Shown: positions 7,829-16,560 of the stretch, piece by piece
Numbering within the stretch: position 1 is the first letter of the stretch
How the letters are laid out: each line of letters starts with the position of its first letter
Origin: Hydrogenophaga sp.
Lineage (GTDB): Bacteria; Pseudomonadota; Gammaproteobacteria; Burkholderiales; Burkholderiaceae_C
Length of the DNA: 64,000 nt
Assembly: GCF_011390835.1 (NCBI RefSeq)
Contig: NZ_JAABRQ010000006.1
Location: forward strand, 60,625 to 124,624
Direction of reading: 5' to 3'
Notes under the pieces: model-generated
Seen by the model: only the letters and a program-made list of their open reading frames with translations
Told to the model about the DNA's origin: nothing
Databases searched by the model: none
Translations under genes and position numbers: made by a program

Positions 7829-9769
7829 ATGGAAAAAGAAAAAGCCGTTGCTTCGCTGGGGAAGCCGACCTTGTTGTTGCCGGCTTGGATCAAAGCTGCG
7901 CTTCGAGCCAACGATCGCCTCAAGTTGTACCTGTCGGTGTTGCAGTCTGCCTTGCAACATGCAGGCAACCCTGCCGGCGGCTTGCACGACTGGACTCATG
8001 AAATCGCCCATCTCGGGCTGACCAACGCGCTCTGGATCAAAGACCTCGTCACCACCAGCTATCTGCAGGACGAGATCCTGATCGTTCCCAACCTGGGACA
8101 GTGGCTTGGCGCGCTGGCCGCCGATCTCAGCTTGATGGCGCGTCCGCTCTGCGATCTGGACGGACATAGGGATCGCACACTGAGCGAGCGTCGGGATCAT
8201 TGGCTTCGACGTATTGAGGAGATGGAAAGCGAAGAGGGCTTAGACCCCCAGGCGCTGGGCGACCTGACTCGCGGCGACCGACGCGGCACCGACAGCTTTC
8301 ATTTGCTGGTCATGGATTTGCACAGAGGTTTGAACGCGATGGCAGTCGAGCTGTCGACCGAAGACATTGACGGTGCCCATGTCTGGCAGATCGACGATCA
8401 AGACCGGCCGTTGATCGAGGCTTTCATGCGGGGACTGTCACGTACCGCTCCACTGAAGTTCAACCATCCTGGACTCGACACGGCGGCCACCAGAAATGGG
8501 AAAACGCTGTTGATCCAGAATGACATTGGCACCAACGACGCGCACGTCTTGGTGATTGAAGTCGAGGCGCTGAAGATTTCGTTAACCTATTCTGATCTGC
8601 ATCCTGCCCGCTTTGATTTCTTCAAGCAACTGCTGGAGCGCCATGGATTCTCATGGGATGTCTTCAGTCCCCGCACGACCGAGGGACTCAACCAAGGTAA
8701 GCCCTACACGGTTGGTCATGCGGAGCTTGATGCTCGCGACCTTGCTGCGCTGCTGCAAGGCCTAGAAGCGGTGGCTTCTCGGATCGTGTTTGTGATTGAC
8801 TGGAACCGCGCGCGAAAACGGCTCCAGCCTTTTGTGCGCAAATCGGTGGCCATCGCGGTGCTCAAACAAGCTGCTGACGAAGATGTTGGTCACATGGCAT
8901 GGCTGTTGGCTGGCGGCGAGAAGCTGGTATTCGAGGCAATGCAATCGGTGGACGGCGAAGCCTTTCGCATCGGCGATCGCTTGGATCAGGTGTTGGGCGA
9001 CGCAGCCGCCCAAGATTTTTTAAGCAACCTGCTGCGGCTGGCCAGCATCAAACTGCGGGAGCAGCAGCCAGCGGCACTGGTCGCAGACGAGGCACGGTTG
9101 CTGCTTGCGCGGGTACTGCAGCGGCGCACGTTCGAGTTCGATCTTTTGGCCGAGCATGCGGCGTATTGCCACGCCTTGGCTCAGTTGTTGAGTGAACTCA
9201 TCGATGCTCGGCTTCCTGCAGAAGAAGCCACACAACGTGCCAAGGAATGGGAGCGTAAGGCGGACCAGGTGTTGACGGAGGCGCGGCGCCGAGCCGAGCG
9301 CCAACCTCGCTGGTTGCCAATGGTGGAATTGCTCGACCGGATGGACGATATCGCTGACGACCTGGAGGAAGCTACTTTCGTCTACAGCATGATTCAGATG
9401 GTGCCTTCGAACTCCCTGCCAGCCACAGTGGCTAGCGTCTTGGGGCGCTTGGCGGATACGACGCTGGCGGCGATCCAAGACCAGATCAAGGCGATTGAGA
9501 TTGCCCGCGATATGAGCGACCACAGTGAATCCACGGATAGCGATGTGTTTTTGCAAACCCTTTGGCGCATCTTGAGAGCTGAGCGAGTATGCGATGAACA
9601 GTTGAGAGACGCCCGCAAAGAGATCGTACGCACTCTGGGGAAGCATCCACCGCTGTTCGCGTTAGCCAATGAGTTGGCCGTCACGATAGAGCGGGCTAGT
9701 GACAGCCTGCTCTCGGTAGGCTATGGGCTTCGCAAGCTTGTTTTCAAGAAATCTGGCATGTCGGCATAG
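7829..9769 (+). CDS. Protein of unknown function with C-terminal PhoU/DUF47-like helical domain
   Basis: A 646-residue protein with no signal peptide or membrane span. I do not recognise the first 440 or so residues. The C-terminal third, about 445-640, resembles the PhoU/DUF47 helical fold: FDLLAEHAAYCHAL, then WERKADQVLTEARRRAE, then a conserved-looking acidic segment LLDRMDDIADDLEEATF. PhoU/DUF47 proteins bind metal clusters through such acidic repeats and act in phosphate homeostasis. It is the first gene of the operon under the FNR-type box, 53 bases before the PPDK-like gene. A sensor or partner for phosphate or polyphosphate metabolism is plausible, but the function is unknown. Confidence 0.7.
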   Translation: MEKEKAVASLGKPTLLLPAWIKAALRANDRLKLYLSVLQSALQHAGNPAGGLHDWTHEIAHLGLTNALWIKDLVTTSYLQDEILIVPNLGQWLGALAADLSLMARPLCDLDGHRDRTLSERRDHWLRRIEEMESEEGLDPQALGDLTRGDRRGTDSFHLLVMDLHRGLNAMAVELSTEDIDGAHVWQIDDQDRPLIEAFMRGLSRTAPLKFNHPGLDTAATRNGKTLLIQNDIGTNDAHVLVIEVEALKISLTYSDLHPARFDFFKQLLERHGFSWDVFSPRTTEGLNQGKPYTVGHAELDARDLAALLQGLEAVASRIVFVIDWNRARKRLQPFVRKSVAIAVLKQAADEDVGHMAWLLAGGEKLVFEAMQSVDGEAFRIGDRLDQVLGDAAAQDFLSNLLRLASIKLREQQPAALVADEARLLLARVLQRRTFEFDLLAEHAAYCHALAQLLSELIDARLPAEEATQRAKEWERKADQVLTEARRRAERQPRWLPMVELLDRMDDIADDLEEATFVYSMIQMVPSNSLPATVASVLGRLADTTLAAIQDQIKAIEIARDMSDHSESTDSDVFLQTLWRILRAERVCDEQLRDARKEIVRTLGKHPPLFALANELAVTIERASDSLLSVGYGLRKLVFKKSGMSA

Positions 9770-9822
9770 TCGCCCGGCCCTCGCCAGAAACCTGTTCGCA
9801 ACGACTTGAACGGAGCAATCAA

Positions 9823-11475
9823 ATGAGCACCTTGCCACATTGGCCCAAACATTTTTACTTGGTTGCACGCGATGCTACGCCGGTACACCATCAGCCCACG
9901 AAGGAAAACATGGGCTCCAAAGCACACAACCTGCTTCGCATGACGGGCATCGGCTTGCCGGTACCGCCAGCATTGGTCATCGGAACTCATTTCACGCGCG
10001 CGCCTGAAGATGCCATGCTCCCCCTGTTCAGCGTGGGGCTGCCTGAACTCGAAACCGTTACTGGCTTGAAGTTCGGCGATGTGCGCCAGCCACTGATCTT
10101 ATCGGTGCGCTCGGGCGCGCCGGTGTCCATGCCAGGCATGATGGAAACCTTGCTCAATGTGGGCCTTTGTGATGCCACGTTACCGGGACTGCTTCGCCAG
10201 ACCGGGAACCCTCGTTTGGTTTGGGATGCATACCGTCGATTGATTGCGACCTATGGCGAAGTGGTGGCGGGGGTATCGGGGGCATTGTTCGAAGACGCCA
10301 TCACCGCCAAGACACAAGGGCGGGATGAGCGCACACTTGATTTCAGTGAACTGCGCGATTTGGTTCAGCAGTTTTTGGTGATTTACCGTGAACTGGCAGG
10401 AGAGCCGTTTCCCCAAGACGTGAACACCCAATTGAGCGGCGCTGTGGCAGCCGTGTTTGCTTCGTGGGATCAGCCCAAAGCCATCACGTATCGAGGGATT
10501 CACAACATTGATGAGCGTATGGGCACTGCGGTGACGGTGCAGCAAATGGTGTTCGGCAATTCGGGTGGACATGCAGGAGCCGGTGTGGGTTTCACCCGTA
10601 ACCCGACCACCGGCGAGCCTGGCCTCTGGGTCGACTTTCTGGTGAATGCTCAAGGTGAAGACGTGGTGTCGGGTCAACGCAATGCCCATGGCCATGCCGC
10701 GCTTGAGCAAGTGGCGCCATTGGCCTGGCAGGAGTTGCAGAACGTAGCGACCCGCCTAGAGCAGCATTTTGAGGACATGCAAGATTTTGAGTTCACTGTG
10801 CAAGATGGCGAGCTCTACATGTTGCAAACGCGATCGGGCAAGCGCACACCTTTGGCGACTGCGCGTATCGCCCTCGATCTGTGTGACGACGGCATTATCG
10901 ACACAAACACAGCGTTGGAGCGCACCGCTGCATTGCGACACCAAGATCTCGCCACGCTACATCTGGTAGCTCAAGGAACAAACACGAGCATCATCGAACC
11001 CTTGGCGTCTGCCCTGCCGGCCTGCAATGGTGTGGTTTCCGGTGAAATCGCGCTGGACGCTGCGCGTGCGCAAGAGCGTCAGGCCCTCGGTGTTTCGGCG
11101 GTATTGGTGCGACAGGACGCCCAGACCAGCGATATTGCTGCACTGCAATCAGTGGGCGGTCTGTTGACACAACGCGGTGCCCGAACATCTCATGCCGCGG
11201 TGGTTGCGCGCCAGATGGGCAAGGTGTGTCTGGTCGCCTGCAGTACCCTGCGCATCGATGAGCCCAGCCGATGCATACAGCTGGGGGCCCAAACCCTGTT
11301 CGAGGGCGATGTCATCACGCTGGACGGAAACGAAGGGCAGGTCTATGCCGGGAAGGTCGAGACCATGAGCGTCGCTGATGAGGCGCTCATCGAGCGCCTC
11401 CGAATACTCAGGGCAAAACCCGCAGACAAACGGCACCCTGAAAGCAATGCACCAAGAATTGAGGTCCCTTCATGA
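9823..11475 (+). CDS. Pyruvate phosphate dikinase-like protein lacking the pyruvate-binding domain
   Basis: A 550-residue homologue of the N-terminal two thirds of PPDK. ATP-grasp motifs are present: LSVRSGAPVSMPGMMETLLN near residue 87, GTAVTVQQMVFGN near 230, GVGFTRNPTTGE near 250 and MLQTRSGKRT near 330. The phosphohistidine swivel domain follows, with GARTSHAAVVARQMGK near 450 carrying the catalytic His. The protein stops about 90 residues later. The C-terminal TIM barrel of ordinary PPDK (about 870 residues) that binds pyruvate/PEP is absent, and the stop overlaps the next gene's start, so this is a designed end and not a random break. The likely chemistry is ATP-dependent histidine phosphorylation with an unknown acceptor. 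A GGAG ribosome site precedes ATG 9823. Confidence 0.85.
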   Translation: MSTLPHWPKHFYLVARDATPVHHQPTKENMGSKAHNLLRMTGIGLPVPPALVIGTHFTRAPEDAMLPLFSVGLPELETVTGLKFGDVRQPLILSVRSGAPVSMPGMMETLLNVGLCDATLPGLLRQTGNPRLVWDAYRRLIATYGEVVAGVSGALFEDAITAKTQGRDERTLDFSELRDLVQQFLVIYRELAGEPFPQDVNTQLSGAVAAVFASWDQPKAITYRGIHNIDERMGTAVTVQQMVFGNSGGHAGAGVGFTRNPTTGEPGLWVDFLVNAQGEDVVSGQRNAHGHAALEQVAPLAWQELQNVATRLEQHFEDMQDFEFTVQDGELYMLQTRSGKRTPLATARIALDLCDDGIIDTNTALERTAALRHQDLATLHLVAQGTNTSIIEPLASALPACNGVVSGEIALDAARAQERQALGVSAVLVRQDAQTSDIAALQSVGGLLTQRGARTSHAAVVARQMGKVCLVACSTLRIDEPSRCIQLGAQTLFEGDVITLDGNEGQVYAGKVETMSVADEALIERLRILRAKPADKRHPESNAPRIEVPS

Positions 11476-12248
11476 ACGATCGAAAACCATCTGGCCTGTC
11501 GGGAAAAAAGGGACTCATCTTGGGCCTGGCCAATGAGCACAGCATCGCCTGGGGATGTGTCAAAAATGCGCGCGAGCAAGGTGCCGATCTCGTGGCTGTT
11601 TGCCTCAATGACAAGGCTCGCACCTATGTCGAGCCACTGACGAATCCGCTGGACATCACATTGTTGAACTGCGATGTGGAAGACGACGGTGCGCTTGAGC
11701 AAGCCGTTGAGCAGGCGGCCGCGCAAATGGGGCGAATCGACTTTGTCGTGCATTCGATCGCGTGGGCGCCGTTGGTTGACTTGCACGGCCCTGTGGTTGC
11801 TAGCAGTCGCGCCGGATTTGCACGCGCGATGGACGTGTCTTGCCATTCGTTTGCGCGCTTGGCGCGGCTATGTGCGCCGCACATGTCGGCCGGCGGAAGC
11901 CTGGTCACCATGAGCTATCTCGGCGCAGACGAGGCGGTGCCTCACTATGGACTGATGGGCCCGGTCAAGGCGGCGCTGGAGTCGCTGGTGCGCTACATGG
12001 CGGTTGAGTTAGGGCCACAGGGTATCCGCGTGCACGCAGTGTCACCGGGGCCAATCCAGACGCGGTCAGCTTCGGGCATCAATCACTTTGATGAGTTGAT
12101 GTCGCACGCACAGCAAAAGGCTCCGCGGGGACGCTTGGTGACGCTCGATGAGATCGCAGGTCTGTGCAGCTTTCTCTGCAGCGACGCGGCAACGGGCATG
12201 ACCGGCCAGACGATTTACGTGGACGCTGGTTGTCACGCCGTGGCTTGA
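11472..12248 (+). CDS. FabI-like enoyl-ACP/enoyl-CoA reductase (SDR family)
   Basis: A 258-residue short-chain dehydrogenase of the divergent FabI type. The nucleotide-binding segment reads LILGLANEHSIAWG (near residue 16) in place of a classical GxxxGxG. The active-site pair is YGLMGPVK (Tyr-x6-Lys, near residue 158). The C-terminal segment TGMTGQTIYVDAG is typical. FabI reduces enoyl thioesters with NADH. Its place between a PPDK-like protein and a MaoC-phosphotransacetylase fusion suggests it may act on crotonyl-CoA rather than serve essential fatty-acid synthesis; that is inference. It starts inside the previous stop (ATGA overlap), so it is translationally coupled. Confidence 0.85.
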   Translation: MNDRKPSGLSGKKGLILGLANEHSIAWGCVKNAREQGADLVAVCLNDKARTYVEPLTNPLDITLLNCDVEDDGALEQAVEQAAAQMGRIDFVVHSIAWAPLVDLHGPVVASSRAGFARAMDVSCHSFARLARLCAPHMSAGGSLVTMSYLGADEAVPHYGLMGPVKAALESLVRYMAVELGPQGIRVHAVSPGPIQTRSASGINHFDELMSHAQQKAPRGRLVTLDEIAGLCSFLCSDAATGMTGQTIYVDAGCHAVA

Positions 12249-12285
12249 ACCCGTTCGGTTGAGTTTGAACCCGAAAGCACCCCAA

Positions 12286-13704
12286 ATGCGCTTGACACCA
12301 ATAGCCCAAGAAGCGGCCTCAACCAGTGAGTGGATCGAGAACCTCACTTTTGACGAACTCTCAATAGGTCAGAGTGGCCAACTTGTGCGCAAGCTAAAGC
12401 CCAGCGATATCGAGGCTTTTGCCGCCGTATCGGGCGATGTCAATCCGGCCCACCTGAACGCAGACTACGCCAACGCGTCGATGTTTCATGGCCTCATCGC
12501 GCATGGCATGTGGGGCGGCGCCCTGATCTCTGCTCTGCTCGGAACCCAGTTTCCCGGCCCGGGCACCATTTACCTTGAGCAGGTCCTGCATTTCAGCAAG
12601 CCCGTTCGCATCGGCGACACGCTTACGGTGCTGGCCACGGTCAGCGCCAAAGATGCCGAAAAGAATCGCATTGAGTTGGATTGTCAGGTATTGAATCAGC
12701 GCGGCGAAAGGGTATTGCACGGCTTGGCCCGCGTTATCGCCCCGACACAAAAAGTTCGACTGCCTCGCATGCACGCACCGCAGATCGGATTGTTCGATCC
12801 GCTGGCCAGGTTCCGGGAGTTGCTGGCATTGGGCGATGGTCTGCCACCGGTGCGATGCGCTGTGGTGCATCCCTGCGATGCCGACTCACTCAAGGGGGTG
12901 CTGGATGCCACTCGACATGGCGTGATTGAGCCACTGTTGGTCGGTCCCGAATTCCGGCTCCGAGCGATCGCCGAAGAAATAGGGATGGATTTGCAGGGCA
13001 TCACAATGATTCCTGCTGCACACAGTCACGACGCTGCAGAACAAGCCGTGGCACTCGCGGTGCAAGGGCAGGTGCAGTCCCTGATAAAAGGTAGCCTGTC
13101 CACCGGCGAATTGATCCACGCGGTTCAGGCAAGTGCCGCTATGCGCACTGGTCGTCTGCTCTCACATGTGTACCGTTTTGATGTGCCGCTCTACGCCAAG
13201 CCCTTGCTGATCACAGATACGGTGCTCAACATGCGGCCTGACCTGGAACAGAAGGCTGACATTCTGCGCAACGCCATTCAGTGCGCCCACGCGGTCGGCC
13301 TGGAGGTGCCCCGGGTGGCAGTATTGTCCGCAGTCGAAATTGTCAATCCGGCGGTAGCTTCATCGATCGATGCGGCGGCGCTGTGCAAGATGGCCGAGCG
13401 GGGGCAGATCACCGGTTGCTTGATCGACGGACCGCTGACCTTTGACGACGCCATCTCCATCCAGGCTACTCATCTGCGCCAAATCGATTCGGCCGTTGCA
13501 GGACAGGCCGATGTACTGCTGTCGCCGGACTTCGAAAGCGGCAATATGCTCGCTCGACAATTGCAAACGTTTGGAGGAGCGACCGCTTCGGGAGTGGTGT
13601 TGGGCGCCCGGGTGCCCATTGCACTGAGCAGCCGTTCCGAAGGACCAAAGGCCCGGGTGGCTTCGGCCGTATTGGCCCAACTGGTGGCGCATCGAATGTC
13701 GTAA
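12286..13704 (+). CDS. Bifunctional MaoC-type (R)-enoyl-CoA hydratase / phosphate acyltransferase
   Basis: About 472 residues. The N-terminal MaoC hot-dog domain (to about 145) has the hydratase motif SGDVNPAHLNADYA and HGMWGG. The C-terminal half is a phosphate acetyl/butyryltransferase: PCDADSLKGVLDA, VGPEFRLRAIAEE, LIKGSLSTGELIHAV, ITDTVLNMRPDLEQKADI and a terminal APVLLGARVPIALSSRS-like tail. The fusion would interconvert 3-hydroxyacyl-CoA and enoyl-CoA, and acyl-CoA with acyl-phosphate. ATG 12286 is preferred over an in-frame TTG at 12259. No acetate/butyrate kinase gene is present in the window, so the fate of the acyl-phosphate is open. Confidence 0.88.
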   Translation: MRLTPIAQEAASTSEWIENLTFDELSIGQSGQLVRKLKPSDIEAFAAVSGDVNPAHLNADYANASMFHGLIAHGMWGGALISALLGTQFPGPGTIYLEQVLHFSKPVRIGDTLTVLATVSAKDAEKNRIELDCQVLNQRGERVLHGLARVIAPTQKVRLPRMHAPQIGLFDPLARFRELLALGDGLPPVRCAVVHPCDADSLKGVLDATRHGVIEPLLVGPEFRLRAIAEEIGMDLQGITMIPAAHSHDAAEQAVALAVQGQVQSLIKGSLSTGELIHAVQASAAMRTGRLLSHVYRFDVPLYAKPLLITDTVLNMRPDLEQKADILRNAIQCAHAVGLEVPRVAVLSAVEIVNPAVASSIDAAALCKMAERGQITGCLIDGPLTFDDAISIQATHLRQIDSAVAGQADVLLSPDFESGNMLARQLQTFGGATASGVVLGARVPIALSSRSEGPKARVASAVLAQLVAHRMS

Positions 13705-13746
13705 ACCATCGCCGACGTTAACGTTCTCAGTCCGGCGTAGCGACGG

Positions 13747-13793
13747 GCAGATCGAAGCGGCCGGCGTGTAAGCTGGCGTAGCCCGTGATCTGC
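13747..13793. terminator. Weak inverted repeat between convergent genes
   Basis: GCAGATC at 13747-13753 is complementary to GATCTGC at 13787-13793, in the 94-base gap between the convergent hydratase-transacetylase and PHA-synthase-like genes. It has no T-run, so terminator function is uncertain. Confidence 0.25.
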
Positions 13794-13798
13794 AGTGC

Positions 13799-15607
13799 TC
13801 AATCCTGGTAGCGGACCATCACAAAACGGCCAGGTGCGGGGCCCAGCTCAGGATCTTTGAAGGGGACGCGTGCCTCGATCAAAGTCTGAGACCCTGAAGC
13901 CACCAGCCAATCGCTCCATGCCGGCCACCAACTACCCGCATGCTTGGCGGCCGAGTTCATCCACTGGTCAGGTGATGGCTGATCTATTGAGGTATCTGTG
14001 CAATGCATCTGGTAGTGCCGGCCGGTATGCCCAGGCTCGGAAACGATGCCAGCATTGTGCCCACCGCTGGTCAAAACAAAGGTGATGGGAGTTGGCACAA
14101 GTTGATGGATCTTGAATACAGACCTCCATGGCGAGACGTGATCTTTCTCTGTGCCGATCACAAACACGGGCACACGGATGGCGTGCAGAGAAATCAGCTG
14201 GCCCTCAAATGTGTAGCGACCTTCTGCAAGATCGTTGTTCAGGTACATGTGGCGCAGGTATTCGCTGTGCATCACGGCCGGCAGGCGGGTGACGTCAGCG
14301 TTCCAGGTCATCAGGTCGTTGCTGAACGCTGGCTCACCCATCAACACCAAGTGTGTGCGCTGAGACCAGATGAGCTCCCGGGAATGCAGGAATTGGAACG
14401 ACGCGGCCATCTGCTGTCCGCTCAGGAAGCCCTGTGCTGCAGTCAGAGCTTCGAGTTGCTCGACCTGCGCCTGATCGATAAGCACGCTCATTTCACCGGG
14501 CTCGGAAAAGTCCGTCTCGGCTGCCATCAAGGTCAGGCTGGCCATCTGTGGACCGCCGGCATCGAATGACTGGGTTTGCGCCGCCAGTGCCGCTGCAGCA
14601 ATGGATGCGAAGGTGCCGCCCAGACAATAGCCAGCAAGGTGTACCGGTTCTTGTGTCGCCGCGTGAACATGGGTCATCGGGCTGAGCACACCCAGGCGCA
14701 CGTAGTCGTCCATGTCCAGAAGCGCGTCATCATGGCTAGGATTGCGCCAAGAAACCATGTAGACAGTGTGCCCCTGTGCGACCAACCAGCGAACCATGGA
14801 GTTTGCCGGTGACAGGTCCAGAATGTAAAACTTCATGATGCACGAGGGTATGATCAAGACTGGGTTAAGTCGCACCTGAGCCGTGCTCGGCTGGTACTGA
14901 ACCAGCTCGATCAATTCGTTGCGCATCACCACTTGGCCCAGTGTGGTGGCCAAGGCTTTTCCGGGTCCCAGATCGTTCTCTGCTTCATTCGGCGGCAGCA
15001 GACCATGTTTGCGGGACCACTCGTTTCGTGCGTTGATCAGACCCGCAAGCAAACTGGTGCCGCTGGTCTCAGCAGCGCGTTGGAGCGCTTCGGGGTTGGA
15101 CAACAGCCAATTGCAAGGCGACATCATGTCAACGGTTTGTTTGGCATAAAACCGCATCTGCTCTTTGGAATGGGGTTCCATGCCGTCAAGTGCTGTGGCT
15201 TCTTGCCACCAGATTTCTAGGGCCTTGTTGCCCGCCGCCAGCATGCTCCACGGAAACTGGTGCCATGTAGGACTGCTGAACCTGGTGTCATTGGCGATCG
15301 CTGCAGAAAGCGCAAGGGAGGGATACTCACCTTCGTGAGCGGAGACCCGTGTGCTGGCATTTGACACAACGGGCTTGAGTGACAGGAGCGATTCGGCGAT
15401 CCACTGATCAAACAGAAACTTGCCGTCCAGGGCGAGTCTGGCTTGAGCACCCGGAGATTCGGCCAAGTTGAGGATCCAATCGCTCATCGCACGCAACAAT
15501 GAAATCGGTGATATCCCACCATTGCTTTGGGCTATCGCAGCTTTGAAAAGACGGTCCAGATCCTTCAATGCTTGCACTGGAATTGCGGGTGAAGTTGCTG
15601 TTTTCAT
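13799..15607 (-). CDS. phaC: Class I-type poly(3-hydroxyalkanoate) synthase homologue (PhaC family)
   Basis: A 602-residue alpha/beta-hydrolase of the PhaC family, close to the usual 580-620. The lipase-like box is LAGYCLGGTFAS (Cys nucleophile, near residue 320). The acid is in GTEKDHVSPWRSVFK (near 485) and the base in LTSGGHNAGIV (near 512). The N-terminal PhaC domain (WNSPTWHQFPW-like segment, here SSPTWHQFPWSM near 112) is present. It polymerises (R)-3-hydroxyacyl-CoA on granules. No phaA, phaB or phasin is adjacent. Instead it converges on the MaoC-transacetylase operon. It is probably a secondary PHA synthase of the genome, in the manner of PhaC2 proteins. A TTGACA hexamer lies upstream near 15628-15633, but no good -10 follows. 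Confidence 0.88.
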   Translation of the reverse strand: MKTATSPAIPVQALKDLDRLFKAAIAQSNGGISPISLLRAMSDWILNLAESPGAQARLALDGKFLFDQWIAESLLSLKPVVSNASTRVSAHEGEYPSLALSAAIANDTRFSSPTWHQFPWSMLAAGNKALEIWWQEATALDGMEPHSKEQMRFYAKQTVDMMSPCNWLLSNPEALQRAAETSGTSLLAGLINARNEWSRKHGLLPPNEAENDLGPGKALATTLGQVVMRNELIELVQYQPSTAQVRLNPVLIIPSCIMKFYILDLSPANSMVRWLVAQGHTVYMVSWRNPSHDDALLDMDDYVRLGVLSPMTHVHAATQEPVHLAGYCLGGTFASIAAAALAAQTQSFDAGGPQMASLTLMAAETDFSEPGEMSVLIDQAQVEQLEALTAAQGFLSGQQMAASFQFLHSRELIWSQRTHLVLMGEPAFSNDLMTWNADVTRLPAVMHSEYLRHMYLNNDLAEGRYTFEGQLISLHAIRVPVFVIGTEKDHVSPWRSVFKIHQLVPTPITFVLTSGGHNAGIVSEPGHTGRHYQMHCTDTSIDQPSPDQWMNSAAKHAGSWWPAWSDWLVASGSQTLIEARVPFKDPELGPAPGRFVMVRYQD

Positions 15608-15632
15608 AGCAAGAGGCTACGGGCTAGATGTG

Positions 15633-16292
15633 TCAAGCGTTTGAACAGGAGTTCGCGAGTGAATATGATTGCGTGGGAGTTGCCGCTGAAACCAGTAGTG
15701 GCAGGCTGCGCCGAGTGAAAGTTCTCGCTGGTGCCCAAGGTCGGCATTTGGTCCGCACCCCCATGGCGTACCGCATGTGCAGTCCCGTGGAAAACAACTT
15801 CTTCAGTTCGTCATCGGTGAATGAGCGACGGCGGGCCGATGTCTTGGCCTTGATGTCCAGATCCTCCCACTTATGGTGCTCGGCCCACTCCAGATCACGG
15901 GAGGCGTACTTCAACAACGAGTTGATGCCCGCGAGCCGATCCCGCGCAGTCTTGGGCGTCTTGCAGGTCTCCAGCAGCCACGTACGGTAGAGGTATTCCA
16001 TGCCTCGCGAGATGTCCCTAAGGGGCACCCCAGGGTGCTGCGTTTCAAAGTGCCGCAGGGTGCGTTCCAGGTTGAGCTGGCGGGCCTTGTCATCGAACTC
16101 AGCGAGGAGGGCAGCGCGGGCTTCTGTGCCCAGCCTGTCGGCTTCCTTGCGGTCCGTGGTGTTGAGGCTTCGGATGAGCTTGCTGCGGCCCTCGTAGGCG
16201 GGCTGCAGAGCGAGGGGGATCATCACGCGGACCTGGTACACACCAGCGCGGAGAAATAGGCCAAGAGGTTTTGCAACGCATGGTTTGGTCAT
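15633..16292 (-). pseudogene. Truncated tyrosine recombinase/integrase (N-terminal half only)
   Basis: The frame encodes 219 residues. The first 170 match the N-terminal arm and SAM-like core-binding part of phage-type integrases: GVYQVRVMIPLALQPAY, SLNTTDRKEADRLG, TARDRLAGINSLLKYA, then RRSFTDDELKKLFSTG. Immediately afterwards the sequence becomes basic, proline- and serine-rich nonsense (from about base 15775), and there is no catalytic R-HxRH-Y domain. The gene is therefore a 3'-deleted remnant. It starts about 100 bases from the 3' end of ffs, a position typical for an integrase beside its attachment gene, and its broken end abuts the promoter side of the phaC-like gene. Confidence 0.75.
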
Positions 16293-16391
16293 GTGGGTTT
16301 CTCAAAGTGACACACCACACTGACACACAAACCGCCTCGGACCCCGCATAAACGCTGGAGACCGCGCCCCGCTTGGCTTTGCGAGTGATAA

Positions 16392-16490
16392 GGTGACGAG
16401 CCTTGACCCCGGCACTGGCTACACAGTTAGGGCTGCTTGGTTCCCCACCTGACCCGGTTGGCCGCTTCACCATGCGGGAAGGCCCGTCCC
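16392..16490 (-). ncRNA. ffs: Signal recognition particle RNA (4.5S RNA)
   Basis: On the minus strand the conserved SRP domain IV hairpin is evident. The segment GGTCAGGTGGGGAACCAAGC (near 16437-16456) is followed by AGCC. It contains a GGAA tetraloop closed by GG/CC and the asymmetric-loop bases that Ffh binds. The outer arms pair: GGGCCTT and GCATGG on the 5' side with CCAGTGC and AAGGCTC on the 3' side. A TACAAT hexamer lies just upstream. It is divergent from dnaX, a common arrangement in this group. The ends are approximate. Confidence 0.85.
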
Positions 16491-16495
16491 CGCTG

Positions 16496-16501
16496 ATTGT
16501 A
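16496..16501 (-). promoter_or_regulatory. -10 box of ffs
   Basis: TACAAT on the minus strand lies 6 bases before the inferred ffs 5' end. A weak TCGACG lies about 18 bases further upstream as a possible -35. Confidence 0.5.
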
Positions 16502-16547
16502 GGCCATCGGTGCACGAAGCGTCGAGGGGAAGCCCAGGGGCGCCGCT

Positions 16548-16553
16548 TAGAAT
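16548..16553 (+). promoter_or_regulatory. -10 box placing the dnaX transcript start at its ATG
   Basis: TAGAAT ends 7 bases before ATG 16561, and no ribosome-binding sequence lies between. A transcript starting at the usual distance would be leaderless. There is no strong -35. Confidence 0.4.
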
Positions 16554-16560
16554 CGGTGCC

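Noticed and set aside
7829..13704. Acetate/butyrate kinase expected beside the phosphotransacetylase
   Set aside because: I looked for its signature in this operon and found none; each frame is accounted for by the four genes listed.
15633..15775. C-terminal 50 residues of the integrase frame as a real domain
   Set aside because: They lack any catalytic integrase motif and read as out-of-frame sequence after a deletion junction.
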